DNA from: a virus
Strand: one strand, 5' to 3'
DNA length: 64,000 nucleotides
IMG/VR virus record: IMGVR_UViG_3300027754_000034
Coordinates: 62,001-126,000 of that record
Shown here: positions 10,149 through 19,403 of the stretch, piece by piece
Layout of the letters: the number at the start of each line of letters is the position of its first letter
Position numbering within the stretch: position 1 is the first letter of the stretch
Position numbers and translations under genes: made by a program
Notes under the pieces: generated by a model
Seen by the model: the letters and a program-made list of their open reading frames with translations, nothing else
Told to the model about the DNA's origin: nothing
Database searches by the model: none

Positions 10149-10550
10149 ATGGATAGTTACTTTATTGAGCGAATTGCTAGTGGTATATCTAGATCAGCCG
10201 GAATTCCTAAGAAGTATGATCATATAGATTTCAAGCCACCGAAATCTGTACAAAAAGCAGCCGAATCAGGTTTAAATATGAGAGGTGAATTCGGGAGAGG
10301 CGGTACTGAAGTTGGCGTTGCTAGAGCTAGAGATTTATCAAACGATACTCAGATAAGCCCTAAGACTGCTCGAAGAATGAAGGCGTATTTTGATCGCCAT
10401 GAAATTGATAAAAAAGGAAAAGGCTGGAGCCCCAGCGGGGAAGGATACCCAAGTGCAGGTCGAATAGCCTGGTTATTGTGGGGTGGTGATCCAGGAAGGT
10501 CTTGGGCAAATAAACTGGTAAAACAAATGAACGCAGCTGACGATAAATAG
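10149..10550 (+). CDS. Conserved phage protein with RGGTxVGVARARDL motif
   Basis: The 133-residue protein contains KPPKSVQKAAESGL, FGRGGTEVGVARARDL, ISPKTARRMKAYFDRHE and YPSAGRIAWLLWGGDPG in that order. I recognise this domain from many phage genomes, sometimes fused to prohead protease or other structural proteins, without an established function. Its N-terminus (FIERIASGISRSAG) shares the recurrent RIA-type motif of this window. AGGA lies 9 bases upstream of the ATG within a ttcaggatttttact leader and may act as ribosome binding site. Confidence 0.65.
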   Translation: MDSYFIERIASGISRSAGIPKKYDHIDFKPPKSVQKAAESGLNMRGEFGRGGTEVGVARARDLSNDTQISPKTARRMKAYFDRHEIDKKGKGWSPSGEGYPSAGRIAWLLWGGDPGRSWANKLVKQMNAADDK

Positions 10551-10585
10551 TAATAATAGGCCATTTATCTTAAGCTGTAAGTAGT

Positions 10586-11878
10586 ATGGACCCTGTTTTA
10601 TTAAGTAATGCTCTGAAAATTATTGCGAATAAAATAGACTATGATCAGTATCCTTCTAGATTCAAGATAGCGAATCAGCTAGAATTTTTAGTAGCAGGGT
10701 TGTTTCCCGAGTCATCCACTCCCAAATACAATGCGGAGGGCGACCTTATTAAGGTCATTCCGCCTAAATTACCTAATGCTCCGAAGGTCGAACATGGACT
10801 TAAGGAGATTACAGAAACTCGCGAAAAGAGAGAACGAGAGAGAGAGCGACAAAAATACGCTCCGGAAGTGACCGAAAAGAATCATCCTAAATCCTATGAC
10901 CAAAACACGGTTGATAAGCTAATTAAAGAAAACGTTTTATATTATGAAGTGAAGACTAAGTGTCCTTATTGTGGTTGGAGCACTGATGAAGAGACCATGG
11001 AATGTCCAATATGCGAAGAACAAGTGAAAAATGGTCGTGATCCGCATTTCAATGCTACATATAATCCGGCTCGACATGTCGTAAAAGTTTCAAAGATTTT
11101 AAAGATATATGATGTAGATTCCTTTGTAGATTACTTAAAATACAACGATAAGGATACATACTCTCAAAAAGAATTAGAAATCATCTCAGGAACCACTAAT
11201 ATCCCAGATAGTAAACTTAAAACTCAACTATTAGACTTAGGTTACAGTCTAAAGTCTCTATCTTCTAAAGATACTGACTTCGAATATTCTAGTCTAGAAA
11301 GGTTTATCACGCACATAAAGGATAATGATAAAGACTACTGTACTGAGCAGCAGTTAAATAAACTATTGAACTCCTTAAGCACAAATGGTTTACCAGGATT
11401 AAACAAGACCACCAAAGACATCGTAGCCGATCCCAATAAAGCTGAGCAAAAACTATTTTTAGAGACATATTTAGTAGAGAATGGAATTACCATCGGGGAA
11501 TTAAAGCCCACCTTTAAGCCCATGGATGATAAATCCGAAAAAATTTCTCCAAAACAAAAAGCTCTGGGAAAGAAATATTTAGAGTTATCAAAAATTTTAA
11601 AAGATAAGCATGGAGAAGATGTTCCGGCAGAAAAAGTGAAGTTATTTGTACAAGTTAATTTCTTAACGAACGTAGTGGGGGTCGGACCCGTTGTAGAAGC
11701 TTGGTTAAATGCGCAATATGAAGAAGTGGCTCGAGACTTCAGCATATCAAAGAGAGAAATATTGAAGATGATAGCTCAGGAAATGATTCCTGATGAGTAT
11801 GAGTATGGTGGTCTATATGAAGCCGTAGAAGAGGCTCTAACTAGACCCGAGTCATCAAGATTCATTAGACTATCTTAG
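10586..11878 (+). CDS. Hypothetical protein with zinc ribbon
   Basis: This 430-residue protein has not been recognised. Its start, LSNALKIIANKIDYDQYPSRF, has the recurrent amphipathic N-terminal motif. Residues 65-95 are highly charged (repeated RERERQ). A zinc ribbon CPYCGWS ... CPICEEQ lies at about 130-150. The rest is Lys/Glu-rich and mainly helical and ends with EALTRPESSRF. It lies between a conserved phage protein and the primase fragment in a co-directional run, so a replication or virion role is possible; a packaged internal protein is one option given the N-terminus. Confidence 0.6.
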   Translation: MDPVLLSNALKIIANKIDYDQYPSRFKIANQLEFLVAGLFPESSTPKYNAEGDLIKVIPPKLPNAPKVEHGLKEITETREKRERERERQKYAPEVTEKNHPKSYDQNTVDKLIKENVLYYEVKTKCPYCGWSTDEETMECPICEEQVKNGRDPHFNATYNPARHVVKVSKILKIYDVDSFVDYLKYNDKDTYSQKELEIISGTTNIPDSKLKTQLLDLGYSLKSLSSKDTDFEYSSLERFITHIKDNDKDYCTEQQLNKLLNSLSTNGLPGLNKTTKDIVADPNKAEQKLFLETYLVENGITIGELKPTFKPMDDKSEKISPKQKALGKKYLELSKILKDKHGEDVPAEKVKLFVQVNFLTNVVGVGPVVEAWLNAQYEEVARDFSISKREILKMIAQEMIPDEYEYGGLYEAVEEALTRPESSRFIRLS

Positions 11879-11916
11879 AGTGAGGTATAATATACCTTTC
11901 TTCTATATAGAGCATC

Positions 11917-12612
11917 ATGATAGTGAAAGGAATACCGTTACTTTCTGCGGATTCGGCCAGAAAGAGTAGTCTGACTAGTGTAATATATCATATGGATCGA
12001 GAATTCCTGTCTAAAACGGAGCAACAGGAATGGACTAATCGTAGAATATCCGAAGTAAATAAATTTTACTCGGCTTACAACGCTTTAGTAGAAAAAGGCA
12101 TAGAATTACTGGACGAAAGTACCAGTCTACAAATACTATGTCCATTTCATGATGATAAGAATAAACCTTCAGCTAGATATTATGCAGCTTCCGGAAATAA
12201 AGCAAGTCATTTTTATTGCTTTAAATGCAAAGACCGGTTAGATGGAATAGCCTTACACTCAAGATTTAATTCTAATAAATATTATGAGTCTTTATCTGCA
12301 CTAGAAAAGCGATTCGGAATTAAGGTACCTAAGAAACCTGATAATGTTCACATTCCACTGGTTGAACGGACAGCTGGTTATAAGTCTAGTGCTTGGAATG
12401 ATGTTCCTAGATTCCTCGAAATACTTGAAAATAAACTAATTAGAAACCGTCACAAAGCTACACTTCCTGAGTATATTAAAGTTAATAGAATGATGGACGC
12501 CATTAGATGGGATCATAATGTGACAGGAAGTTCGACTCCTGAAATGATATCTTCTTTAGAAAAAGCCTCAAGATTCATTGATAGTTTTTTCGTTGTCGAA
12601 GAATTACTTTGA
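11917..12612 (+). CDS. CHC2-type zinc-finger primase fragment
   Basis: The 231-residue protein contains LCPFHDDKNKPSARYY followed about 20 residues later by FYCFKCKDRLDGI, the CHC2 zinc-binding module of DnaG primases (about residues 68-110). In DnaG this domain recognises template and sequence start sites. The TOPRIM catalytic domain does not follow; the C-terminal 110 residues are helical and unfamiliar. It could act with a separate catalytic subunit outside the window. A TATAAT sequence at about 11888 lies 28 bases before the ATG and could be its promoter -10. It overlaps the convergent gene by 9 bases. Confidence 0.72.
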   Translation: MIVKGIPLLSADSARKSSLTSVIYHMDREFLSKTEQQEWTNRRISEVNKFYSAYNALVEKGIELLDESTSLQILCPFHDDKNKPSARYYAASGNKASHFYCFKCKDRLDGIALHSRFNSNKYYESLSALEKRFGIKVPKKPDNVHIPLVERTAGYKSSAWNDVPRFLEILENKLIRNRHKATLPEYIKVNRMMDAIRWDHNVTGSSTPEMISSLEKASRFIDSFFVVEELL

Positions 12613-12891
12613 TTTTCTTTTCTTTGACTTCATCCTTTTGAACATTTCTACTTGTTGAAGCCTTTCTTCAGCTTGGGTCTTCGATGGATAACATCCTCCA
12701 GACCATTCCGGATTGTTTTCGCTATATACACACCACTGCTCTTTATTCTTGGTTTTTCTAACGTAACTCACTTTAGATTCACCACGAGGCAGTGAAGATT
12801 CTGAATGCCCATAATCTGATCTGTCGCTTAGTGGAGAGCTTATCATGGCAATACGACTGGCAATACGAACTAGCATATTTTTAACATTCAT
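12604..12891 (-). CDS. Small conserved phage protein (WCVYSENNPEWSGGCYP family)
   Basis: The 95-residue protein begins MNVKNMLVRIASRIA, another example of the RIA motif. Its C-terminal half contains VRKTKNKEQWCVYSENN, EWSGGCYPSKTQAEERL and a basic tail KRMKSKKRKSK. This C-terminal segment is familiar from many phage hypotheticals; function is unknown. The TTG at 12918 would add nine residues, but ATG 12891 is preferred and leaves 36 bp to the divergent ligase gene. Confidence 0.6.
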   Translation of the reverse strand: MNVKNMLVRIASRIAMISSPLSDRSDYGHSESSLPRGESKVSYVRKTKNKEQWCVYSENNPEWSGGCYPSKTQAEERLQQVEMFKRMKSKKRKSK

Positions 12892-12927
12892 CGAAAATTT
12901 CTTATCTGAAAACGTCAAATCTTCAAC

Positions 12928-13524
12928 ATGCTTTGGAAATTTCCGATGAAGCCCATGAAGGTAGACGAAGATATTTTTAAAAGGGTTAATTGTGATGATT
13001 ATATCATGGAGAAAAAATATGATGGATATCGTGTCATTATTCAGAAAGATATAACCATTAAGCTATTCAGTAGACATAAGAATCGATTTGATATACCTAC
13101 GAATTTAATCGATCAACTCAATAGCATGCAGATACCTAATGGCACAGTTTTTGATGGAGAAATATGGAATTTAAATAAACGAGGTTCTTGGAATTATTCT
13201 AAAGAAGACGAGTGCAAGATTACATTATGGGATACCATGATATGGAATCATAAAGATGTTACTCATGAAACTATCGAGAAGAGATATGGGTACCTGAGCG
13301 GGCTCACTAGCGATTGTGGTAGTATAAATGTGATATCTAGACACGAAGTAAATCCTACTGTGTTCAATCAAATCAAGAAGGACGCTTACGAACACAGGAA
13401 ATTGAATGATAATAGGTCAGGATTTATCCATGGAGTGGTTCTAAAGAAGAAAGAATCTATGAGAAGGGACGATCCTAAAAGAACGAAGGAACATCCGGAC
13501 TGGTTAAAGATCGTATTGTTTTAA
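12928..13524 (+). CDS. Minimal ATP-dependent ligase (nucleotidyltransferase domain)
   Basis: At 198 residues this is only the adenylation domain of an ATP-dependent DNA ligase. Motif I is EKKYDGYR (catalytic Lys near residue 29), motif III FDGEIW near 77, motif IV HGVVLKKK near 170 and motif V WLKIVLF at the very end. Ligases usually add an OB-fold of about 100 residues after motif V, which is absent. The downstream gene starts in the TAATG overlap and may supply a missing part, though it shows no OB-fold signature. DNA nick sealing in replication is likely; RNA ligation cannot be excluded. Confidence 0.8.
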   Translation: MLWKFPMKPMKVDEDIFKRVNCDDYIMEKKYDGYRVIIQKDITIKLFSRHKNRFDIPTNLIDQLNSMQIPNGTVFDGEIWNLNKRGSWNYSKEDECKITLWDTMIWNHKDVTHETIEKRYGYLSGLTSDCGSINVISRHEVNPTVFNQIKKDAYEHRKLNDNRSGFIHGVVLKKKESMRRDDPKRTKEHPDWLKIVLF

Positions 13525-13970
13525 TGTATATCGAATTTGTAGATTATCATATAAAGTTATCCAACGGCGAAACAATCAACATTGCCGAGCTAGATCTAAA
13601 CAGGGTAGATGACTTATATATAAGAGAGTATTTTAGTGTAAAGCGAAAAATCGTTCAGTGGATACCTTTCATTCCCAGAAAAATAATAGAAGAAGCCAAA
13701 ACCGGTTACGATTCGAACTTCAAAAAATATTTAGGAAGTCCTCCCCAGGCCGTATTAAACCGAATAGATAATACCAAGTGTAATGAGAGATATTTTTGTG
13801 CTTCGTACAGACCAGATCTTTGTACTTTGAAACCATCAATACAAAAAAGGGAAGGTGATTATCCCAGGTGTTGGCTATATGAGTCAATCATGAAGTCTGA
13901 ACGACTTATTTTATCTAGCTTAATATTTAAAATGAAAGAAGGGTTCCATATTATTATTGTTTCGGATTAA
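13524..13970 (+). CDS. Hypothetical protein coupled to the ligase
   Basis: The 148-residue protein starts in a TAATG overlap with the ligase stop, which suggests translational coupling. It contains CNERYFCASYRPDLC and a later YPRCW, a possible metal-binding cysteine set at about residues 92-125. The rest is mixed alpha/beta. It is not recognised. Because the ligase lacks a C-terminal domain, a partner role is possible, but that is inference only. Its last 17 bases overlap the convergent dnaJ gene. Confidence 0.55.
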   Translation: MYIEFVDYHIKLSNGETINIAELDLNRVDDLYIREYFSVKRKIVQWIPFIPRKIIEEAKTGYDSNFKKYLGSPPQAVLNRIDNTKCNERYFCASYRPDLCTLKPSIQKREGDYPRCWLYESIMKSERLILSSLIFKMKEGFHIIIVSD

Positions 13971-14970
13971 TTTCGTCCATGAGTTCGTTAAATAACATCT
14001 TGGCCCGAGTTGTTAGCACTTTTGGAATGATCGGGTTTAATGTGATCAGAAGATTACCAACACCGTGGTGGCTTTTAAATCCAGCATTATCTACACAATA
14101 TATATCACCCGAATCTGTACAAGGATTAATGATTAAGATATGATTACTTCCCCACGGAGTACAAATTTCCATTTTACCGCCATGCACCATAATGTTCAGT
14201 GGAATTTTCATGGCAGTATGGATATCATTTTCGTGTCGAAGATAATTAGAAATCGACTGTACTAATATTATGATGTATAATTCTCCAGGTGGATTTCCCG
14301 GCTGTCCTTTTCCTGATACTCTTAGTGTATCCCCATTCTTCACTCCGGATGGTATCGATACTATTATTGGCTTTTCCTTAAGTAATTTACCAACTCCGGA
14401 ACAGGCTACACACGATAGGAGAGGCCTGCTACCTCTTCCTGAACATGAAGGGCACTTTCTTGTAGATACGTGAAATATCTCTTGTATACACCCTGACCCT
14501 CCACAACTACCACAATTGATGAACTTGGTGCCTGCCCTGGCTCCCATTCCGTTGCATTCAATACAGTCTTCTATAGACATGCTTGGGAATGATCTCTTTG
14601 TTCCCAAGTATGATTCTGTAAAACTAATCCTAGATTCTATATAGACATCTTCCCCAGGGGAATCGAAGTACGCATGTTTTCGTTTAAACGCATTACCATG
14701 CATATGGTTAAATGGCTTAAATATTTCATCAAAAATCGCTTTCTGGAAATCCCCAGGAGGAAATAACTTTCTATCATATTCTAATTTCTTTTGAGGATTT
14801 GATAGCGTAGCATATGCCTCATTTATTTTCTTGAAAAATGCCTCTGCATGGTCATTCCCCGGATTTTTGTCGGGATGATGTTCTGATACTAATTTTTTAT
14901 ATGCCTTCTTAACGTCCTCATCCTTCGATTCTTTTGGAATCCCCAATACTTCGTAGTATGATTGATTCAT
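13954..14970 (-). CDS. dnaJ: DnaJ-like co-chaperone with zinc fingers
   Basis: The protein has an N-terminal J domain (YYEVLGIPKESKDEDVKKAY, HPDKNPGN with the HPD tripeptide near residue 33). A DnaJ-type cysteine-rich domain with CxxCxGxG-like repeats (CIECNGMG, CGSCGGSG, CPSCSGRG, CVACSGVG) lies at about 135-200, followed by a C-terminal substrate-binding region. The Gly/Phe linker is short or absent. DnaJ stimulates Hsp70 ATPase; phage versions may recruit host DnaK for replication or folding. ATG 14970 is taken as start rather than TTG 14976. It sits between the ligase and polymerase genes and is one of three J-domain proteins here. Confidence 0.9.
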   Translation of the reverse strand: MNQSYYEVLGIPKESKDEDVKKAYKKLVSEHHPDKNPGNDHAEAFFKKINEAYATLSNPQKKLEYDRKLFPPGDFQKAIFDEIFKPFNHMHGNAFKRKHAYFDSPGEDVYIESRISFTESYLGTKRSFPSMSIEDCIECNGMGARAGTKFINCGSCGGSGCIQEIFHVSTRKCPSCSGRGSRPLLSCVACSGVGKLLKEKPIIVSIPSGVKNGDTLRVSGKGQPGNPPGELYIIILVQSISNYLRHENDIHTAMKIPLNIMVHGGKMEICTPWGSNHILIINPCTDSGDIYCVDNAGFKSHHGVGNLLITLNPIIPKVLTTRAKMLFNELMDEINPKQ

Positions 14971-15040
14971 AACCAAAAAAACAGATGAAATTGAGTGTAC
15001 ATTAGTAGGATTTTTAAACTATACTCCGCGTGAAAGATTT

Positions 15041-17836
15041 ATGATGTTCCTGCAACAAATCGACGATCGACCTGCATTTGACCGACCATGGATGCAAGAT
15101 TACAAATTTCATTTAGTAGACAGTATAGACAAATTAAAGAAATTAGTAGATATATGTGTTCAGAAAAGGGTATATAGTATAGACCTTGAGTCTACCGGGG
15201 TCGATACTAGAGTATATCCGGATGAATACTTTGGTGATGGGAAGAAAACACGTCATGGAATGAGGACTGTGGATAGAGTCGTAGGCGTCTGCATGTCTTT
15301 CGACGGTATTAATGGATATTACGTACCATTATCACACGAACCTGAAGGATCGGATAACCTTGATTGGGACTTAGCATGGGACGAACTAGAAAGATTAGCC
15401 CATAGCGGAGCTAAAGCCATACTTCACAACAGCAAGTTCGACTGTGAGTTGCTATATCCCCTGATTAATAAAGAGCAGTGGAAAGTAGATGAGTACGAAG
15501 ACACCTTCTTGATGGTCAAGGTGATCAACCCTCTTAAGGGAAACCCAAGTGGTCTCAAGCCACTCACCAAGCAGCTTTTTGGTGTGGACATGATTGAGTT
15601 ACATGATCTTTTCACTACTGAAATGGTGGCTCAGCTTAAGAGAGAAAAGAGGTCTACTCACAACTTTGCTGTTCTTCATCCAAAGGAAGGATTAGCATAT
15701 GGTTGCTCAGATGGAATTTTCACATATAAACTGTACTTTGCGCTACAAGAGAAATTAAGTGATAATGATAGAAAGATATATAGTCTCGAAAAGAGCTTTT
15801 GCAACGTTCTCAGAAAGATGGAAAGGAATAGGGTACATGTAGACATAGAAAGAGTAAAGGAACTATCTACAGAATGTGATAGAGAACTTGAGGAAGTGGG
15901 AGATATCATAAGGAATATCATAGAAAATAATACAGGGAGAACCAAGAAGTGGCTCACTCTGAATGTCGGGTCTCCTAAGCAATTATCGCACGCCATGATT
16001 ACTGATCCTGAGGGACTGAAATTAAAACCGACACAGTTTATGTTAGGAGAAAATCCGACTGAGTTAAATCAAGAATCTGATGAAGATAATGATTATGAAT
16101 CTGAAGCTAATTCTGGAGAAATTAAACAATATACTCTGAAAGATGAGGCTCTAAAATCTCTTCACGAGGCATACGGGAAAAAATTTGTAGTAACTAGAAG
16201 CGGACATAATGATAAGAATGGGAATCCTAAGTCAGAAAGTTTATTTGAATTAATCATAGAGTGGCGTCATTATCTTAAGATGAAAGGTAGCTATATAGAG
16301 CCACTTTCACTGGCAGTGGATAAGAATGGAGATGTTAGACCCGATTTTAGACAAATGGGAACAGATACTGCCAGATTAGCATCCCGAGCAGGTGAGATTG
16401 AAAATGGTTACTCTGGTATAAATTTCCAAGGGATTCCTAGAGATTCAGACGATGATAAACCTGACTTATTTAAGCAAATTAGAACATGTATAATACCAAG
16501 ACCGGGATGGGTTCTAGTAAAATTAGACTTCGCAGGTGAAGAATTACGGGTAGTCACAAATCTCTCGGGAGACCCAATATGGACTGACTCCTTCCTGAAT
16601 AAGGATGGTGATGTTCATAAAATCACTGCAAAAACCCTGTTTGGTAAAGAATCTGTTTCCAAGGATGAACGGAATCGTGGGAAAAGAAGCAACTTTGCCT
16701 TCATATATGGTGGCGGAGCAGGAGCAATTCAACGCAATGTTGGCTGCTCCATGGAAGATGCCCAGAGACACATGGAGAATCTAAGAAGAGACGTTCCGGT
16801 TCTCATGGGGTACGTAGAAAGTCAAAAGAACTTTGCTAAGCGCAACAAGTGCATATTTACTGCTTATGGCAGAAGAATACCCATCCCAACCATAGATTCT
16901 CCCATTCGAGCCATTCGCTCGAAAGCCGAAAGATGTGCTATCAATTACACTATTCAAGCTACCTCGGCTGATGTCCTAAAATTCGCGATGTGCTTCGTAG
17001 ATAAGAACATTAAGGCGAATGGGTGGGAAGACAAAATTAAATATGTTCTTACAGTTCATGACGAAGTAGTATATGAGATTAAACCAGAGCTATTGATGGA
17101 GGCAGTTCGTAAATTAGATGAGTGGATGACTCTCCCATGGAAGCTTCCTAAGGCACATGGAAGAGACTGGGTCGTCCCACTTCTTACGGAACCGGGCATT
17201 GATTTAAACTGGAAGGCACGATTTGACTATTTTAAAATGGTAGACGGCATTCCTGCAGAATCAAAATATGTTGATGGAGATATTTATACCGGAAAGTTGA
17301 AGAGCGATGAGTACTTCCGCGACAATAAAATATATCAGGTTATACCAGAATTTTTAATTCCATACATTCACAGATATGATGGTAGCGGCGTAAATAATAA
17401 AGAAAACTCCCCGCAAGGTCCTTATGACACCACAATAAATGTTAAGTCAACTACGCCTACGGAGGTTGGAATAAAAACTGATTTTGAGATACCCACCACT
17501 CAAGAACAGTCTATTGAATTAAAGAATACTATAGTAAATACTTCAATCATAAAGAATGAAAATAAATATATAGATATAGATACGAAAACCCAAGATACTC
17601 ATGACATTCTTCCATTAGCCAGTAGTCCCCCTAAAGAGGTGCATCGATTCGTTATCCGGTGTGTTTTAAACAAGTCGAACTTAAGGAAATTAGAAGCAGT
17701 ATGTATCCTGGCAGAGGGCGAAACTCCACTAAGAATTGTAAAACAAGATGGAAAGATATTGGTAAATGAATCAGAATCACCTCGAATAGATGTTGCAGCG
17801 TTCAATACTCTAGTAAGACTATTCGGAGTCGGTTAG
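15041..17836 (+). CDS. polA: Family A DNA polymerase with 3'-5' exonuclease
   Basis: The 931-residue protein has exonuclease motifs SIDLESTG (Exo I, about residue 46), LHNSKFDCELL (Exo II, about 128) and YGCSDGIFTY (Exo III, about 220). Polymerase motifs are A VKLDFAGEELR (about 493), B RNRGKRSNFAFIYGGG (about 545) and C LTVHDEVVYE (about 672). No 5'-3' exonuclease domain is present, as in many phage replicative enzymes. An extra C-terminal region of about 190 residues follows; its linker is low complexity (740-865), then an alpha/beta module (RFVIRCVLNKSNL ... AFNTLVRLFG) ends the protein. It is the probable replicase. Both ATG codons at 15041 and 15044 are possible starts. Confidence 0.95.
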   Translation: MMFLQQIDDRPAFDRPWMQDYKFHLVDSIDKLKKLVDICVQKRVYSIDLESTGVDTRVYPDEYFGDGKKTRHGMRTVDRVVGVCMSFDGINGYYVPLSHEPEGSDNLDWDLAWDELERLAHSGAKAILHNSKFDCELLYPLINKEQWKVDEYEDTFLMVKVINPLKGNPSGLKPLTKQLFGVDMIELHDLFTTEMVAQLKREKRSTHNFAVLHPKEGLAYGCSDGIFTYKLYFALQEKLSDNDRKIYSLEKSFCNVLRKMERNRVHVDIERVKELSTECDRELEEVGDIIRNIIENNTGRTKKWLTLNVGSPKQLSHAMITDPEGLKLKPTQFMLGENPTELNQESDEDNDYESEANSGEIKQYTLKDEALKSLHEAYGKKFVVTRSGHNDKNGNPKSESLFELIIEWRHYLKMKGSYIEPLSLAVDKNGDVRPDFRQMGTDTARLASRAGEIENGYSGINFQGIPRDSDDDKPDLFKQIRTCIIPRPGWVLVKLDFAGEELRVVTNLSGDPIWTDSFLNKDGDVHKITAKTLFGKESVSKDERNRGKRSNFAFIYGGGAGAIQRNVGCSMEDAQRHMENLRRDVPVLMGYVESQKNFAKRNKCIFTAYGRRIPIPTIDSPIRAIRSKAERCAINYTIQATSADVLKFAMCFVDKNIKANGWEDKIKYVLTVHDEVVYEIKPELLMEAVRKLDEWMTLPWKLPKAHGRDWVVPLLTEPGIDLNWKARFDYFKMVDGIPAESKYVDGDIYTGKLKSDEYFRDNKIYQVIPEFLIPYIHRYDGSGVNNKENSPQGPYDTTINVKSTTPTEVGIKTDFEIPTTQEQSIELKNTIVNTSIIKNENKYIDIDTKTQDTHDILPLASSPPKEVHRFVIRCVLNKSNLRKLEAVCILAEGETPLRIVKQDGKILVNESESPRIDVAAFNTLVRLFGVG

Positions 17837-18046
17837 ACTCTTTAATCTGGCTGCTGCGGCTGCTAGAATTGAAACGTTGTACACCAGAACAATACGGAGA
17901 TCTTCTTTGACTTCCCCATTCTTTATTAATTCAAGCTCGCGTCGAGCAAAATCATTAAGTTCCTCAATCAATAACTCAGTCTTAATATGTTCGACTATGT
18001 TAAGACTGTCTATCCATTCTTGATCTGTCAGGTAATCTTTAATCAT
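17819..18046 (-). CDS. Small helical hypothetical protein
   Basis: The 75-residue protein is acidic and helical (LNIVEHIKTELLIEELNDF ... ILAAAAARLKSL) with no known motif. It overlaps the 3' end of the polymerase gene by 18 bases. Its ATG shares the tetranucleotide CATG at 18044-18047 with the first possible start codon of the divergent next gene, so its promoter would lie inside that gene. Confidence 0.45.
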   Translation of the reverse strand: MIKDYLTDQEWIDSLNIVEHIKTELLIEELNDFARRELELIKNGEVKEDLRIVLVYNVSILAAAAARLKSLTDSE

Positions 18047-18299
18047 GGAAAACTTTACCTTCGGTAGGATACCATCCCGGGATATAGTGATAAGTATACA
18101 GAAATGTAAAGGGATTGAAATAATGGCAGATTTATCTTTCCCGGGTTATAATGAGAAAATAGAATGTCCTGATGACCACATATCCTTCTATGCAGACTTG
18201 TTAGGGGACTATGGTCCTAGCTGTAGACTGGTTTTCTTTGTCAGAGAGGAACAAGATATCATGGGGAGAATTGCGATTGTGGAAGGAATGGCAGGATGA
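18045..18299 (+). CDS. Small hypothetical protein upstream of dcd
   Basis: The 84-residue protein is not recognised. It ends with an ATGA overlap with the dCTP deaminase gene, which suggests coupling and a shared operon. A second in-frame ATG at 18123 (MADLSFPGYNEKI) would give 58 residues and would leave 76 bp for divergent promoters; this shorter start is as likely as the longer one. Confidence 0.45.
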   Translation: MENFTFGRIPSRDIVISIQKCKGIEIMADLSFPGYNEKIECPDDHISFYADLLGDYGPSCRLVFFVREEQDIMGRIAIVEGMAG

Positions 18300-18874
18300 G
18301 TGTGATATCAGGTAAGAAAATTCTGGAAGAAATAGGTAATGGTTCAATCGTAATAAACCCCTTCGATATGAACCATTTAAATCCGATCTCTGTCGACTTG
18401 ACATTAGGATCTAAAGTAGCAGTCTACGAGTCAGTAACCGAGATTAGGCATGGCGAGATAGAAATTAAATCTGGCAGTTACATTGATTCGAAAAAAGAAG
18501 AACCTGTACATACATTTGACATACCAGACTCAGGGTTGGTTTTAAAACCGGGAATCGGTTATTTAATGCACACCCATGAAATGGTGGGGACTAAAAAGTA
18601 TGTTCCAATTATTGACGGTAAATCTAGCGTGGGACGATTGTTTATTCAAATCCATTCGACAGCAGGGTTGGGTGATCCAGGATTCTTTGGTCAGTTCACT
18701 TTAGAGGTCATGGTCTCACAGAAAGTAAAGGTATATAAAGGCATGCGTATAGGGCAAGTACGTTTCTATGAAATATCGGGAGAATATGACAGTTATGAAA
18801 CTACAGGGAACTATAATGGGATCAACGCCATAGGGCCGATCCCATCGAAGCTATGGAAGTCTTTTAATGGATAG
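18296..18874 (+). CDS. dcd: dCTP deaminase
   Basis: The 192-residue protein matches the Dcd/dUTPase fold: INPFDMNHLNPISVDLTLG near residue 20, LKPGIGYLMHT near 83, GKSSVGRLFIQIHSTAG near 105-122 and GDPGFFGQFTLE with the catalytic Glu near 135. Dcd converts dCTP to dUTP, feeding dTMP synthesis; some members also hydrolyse dUTP. With thymidine kinase, MazG and the HD phosphohydrolase of this window it forms a nucleotide-pool module. The start overlaps the previous stop (ATGA). Confidence 0.85.
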   Translation: MSVISGKKILEEIGNGSIVINPFDMNHLNPISVDLTLGSKVAVYESVTEIRHGEIEIKSGSYIDSKKEEPVHTFDIPDSGLVLKPGIGYLMHTHEMVGTKKYVPIIDGKSSVGRLFIQIHSTAGLGDPGFFGQFTLEVMVSQKVKVYKGMRIGQVRFYEISGEYDSYETTGNYNGINAIGPIPSKLWKSFNG

Positions 18875-19403
18875 ACAGGAATTTTTAGGAAATGGTTTTG
18901 TAGAATTATTGGAAACCAATCCTCACGATAGAAATGTCTCTATTAAATTATGTATGCCATGCAACTTATTTCAGACAGTCACACCACAATTATTATCTCA
19001 CGGATTAATAGATGAATTTGCGGTAAGAAATCCGATCATCACGTGGATGCCTCAACTCACCATTGAAAGATTCTGCGTTAATGGACTTGATAAGGAAACT
19101 ATAAATACTGTTAATATCTGCCTGAAGGATGAAATAATGAGAATATCAAATTTATTCATACATATGTCTAATTATTTACATGACCCTTCAGACTTGGTTC
19201 CGATGTTACCTATGGGCGTTTACATAGAGTGTACCTATAGATGTTCCGTGGATAAAATCATCAAAATATTAGAAGGCATAGATAGTATTAAAGTGATTGG
19301 CGTATCCGAGTTTCAATGGGCGATGGCGAGTGTATTGGGTTATGTTCTAGACATTTTTTCTAGAATAGACAAAGACAGAATTAGCCAGAAACTATTACGC
19401 TGA
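18867..19403 (+). CDS. Hypothetical protein downstream of dcd
   Basis: The 178-residue protein overlaps the end of dcd by 8 bases. It is alpha/beta with segments NVSIKLCMPCNLF, PIITWMPQLTIERF and MLPMGVYIECTYRC. I considered a thymidylate synthase ThyX relative because of its position, but the ThyX RHRxxS signature is absent. Function is unknown. Its last 23 bases overlap a convergent gene. Confidence 0.5.
   Translation: MDRQEFLGNGFVELLETNPHDRNVSIKLCMPCNLFQTVTPQLLSHGLIDEFAVRNPIITWMPQLTIERFCVNGLDKETINTVNICLKDEIMRISNLFIHMSNYLHDPSDLVPMLPMGVYIECTYRCSVDKIIKILEGIDSIKVIGVSEFQWAMASVLGYVLDIFSRIDKDRISQKLLR

Noticed and set aside
18867-19403. ThyX thymidylate synthase next to dcd
   Set aside because: The RHRxxS flavin/dUMP signature is missing.
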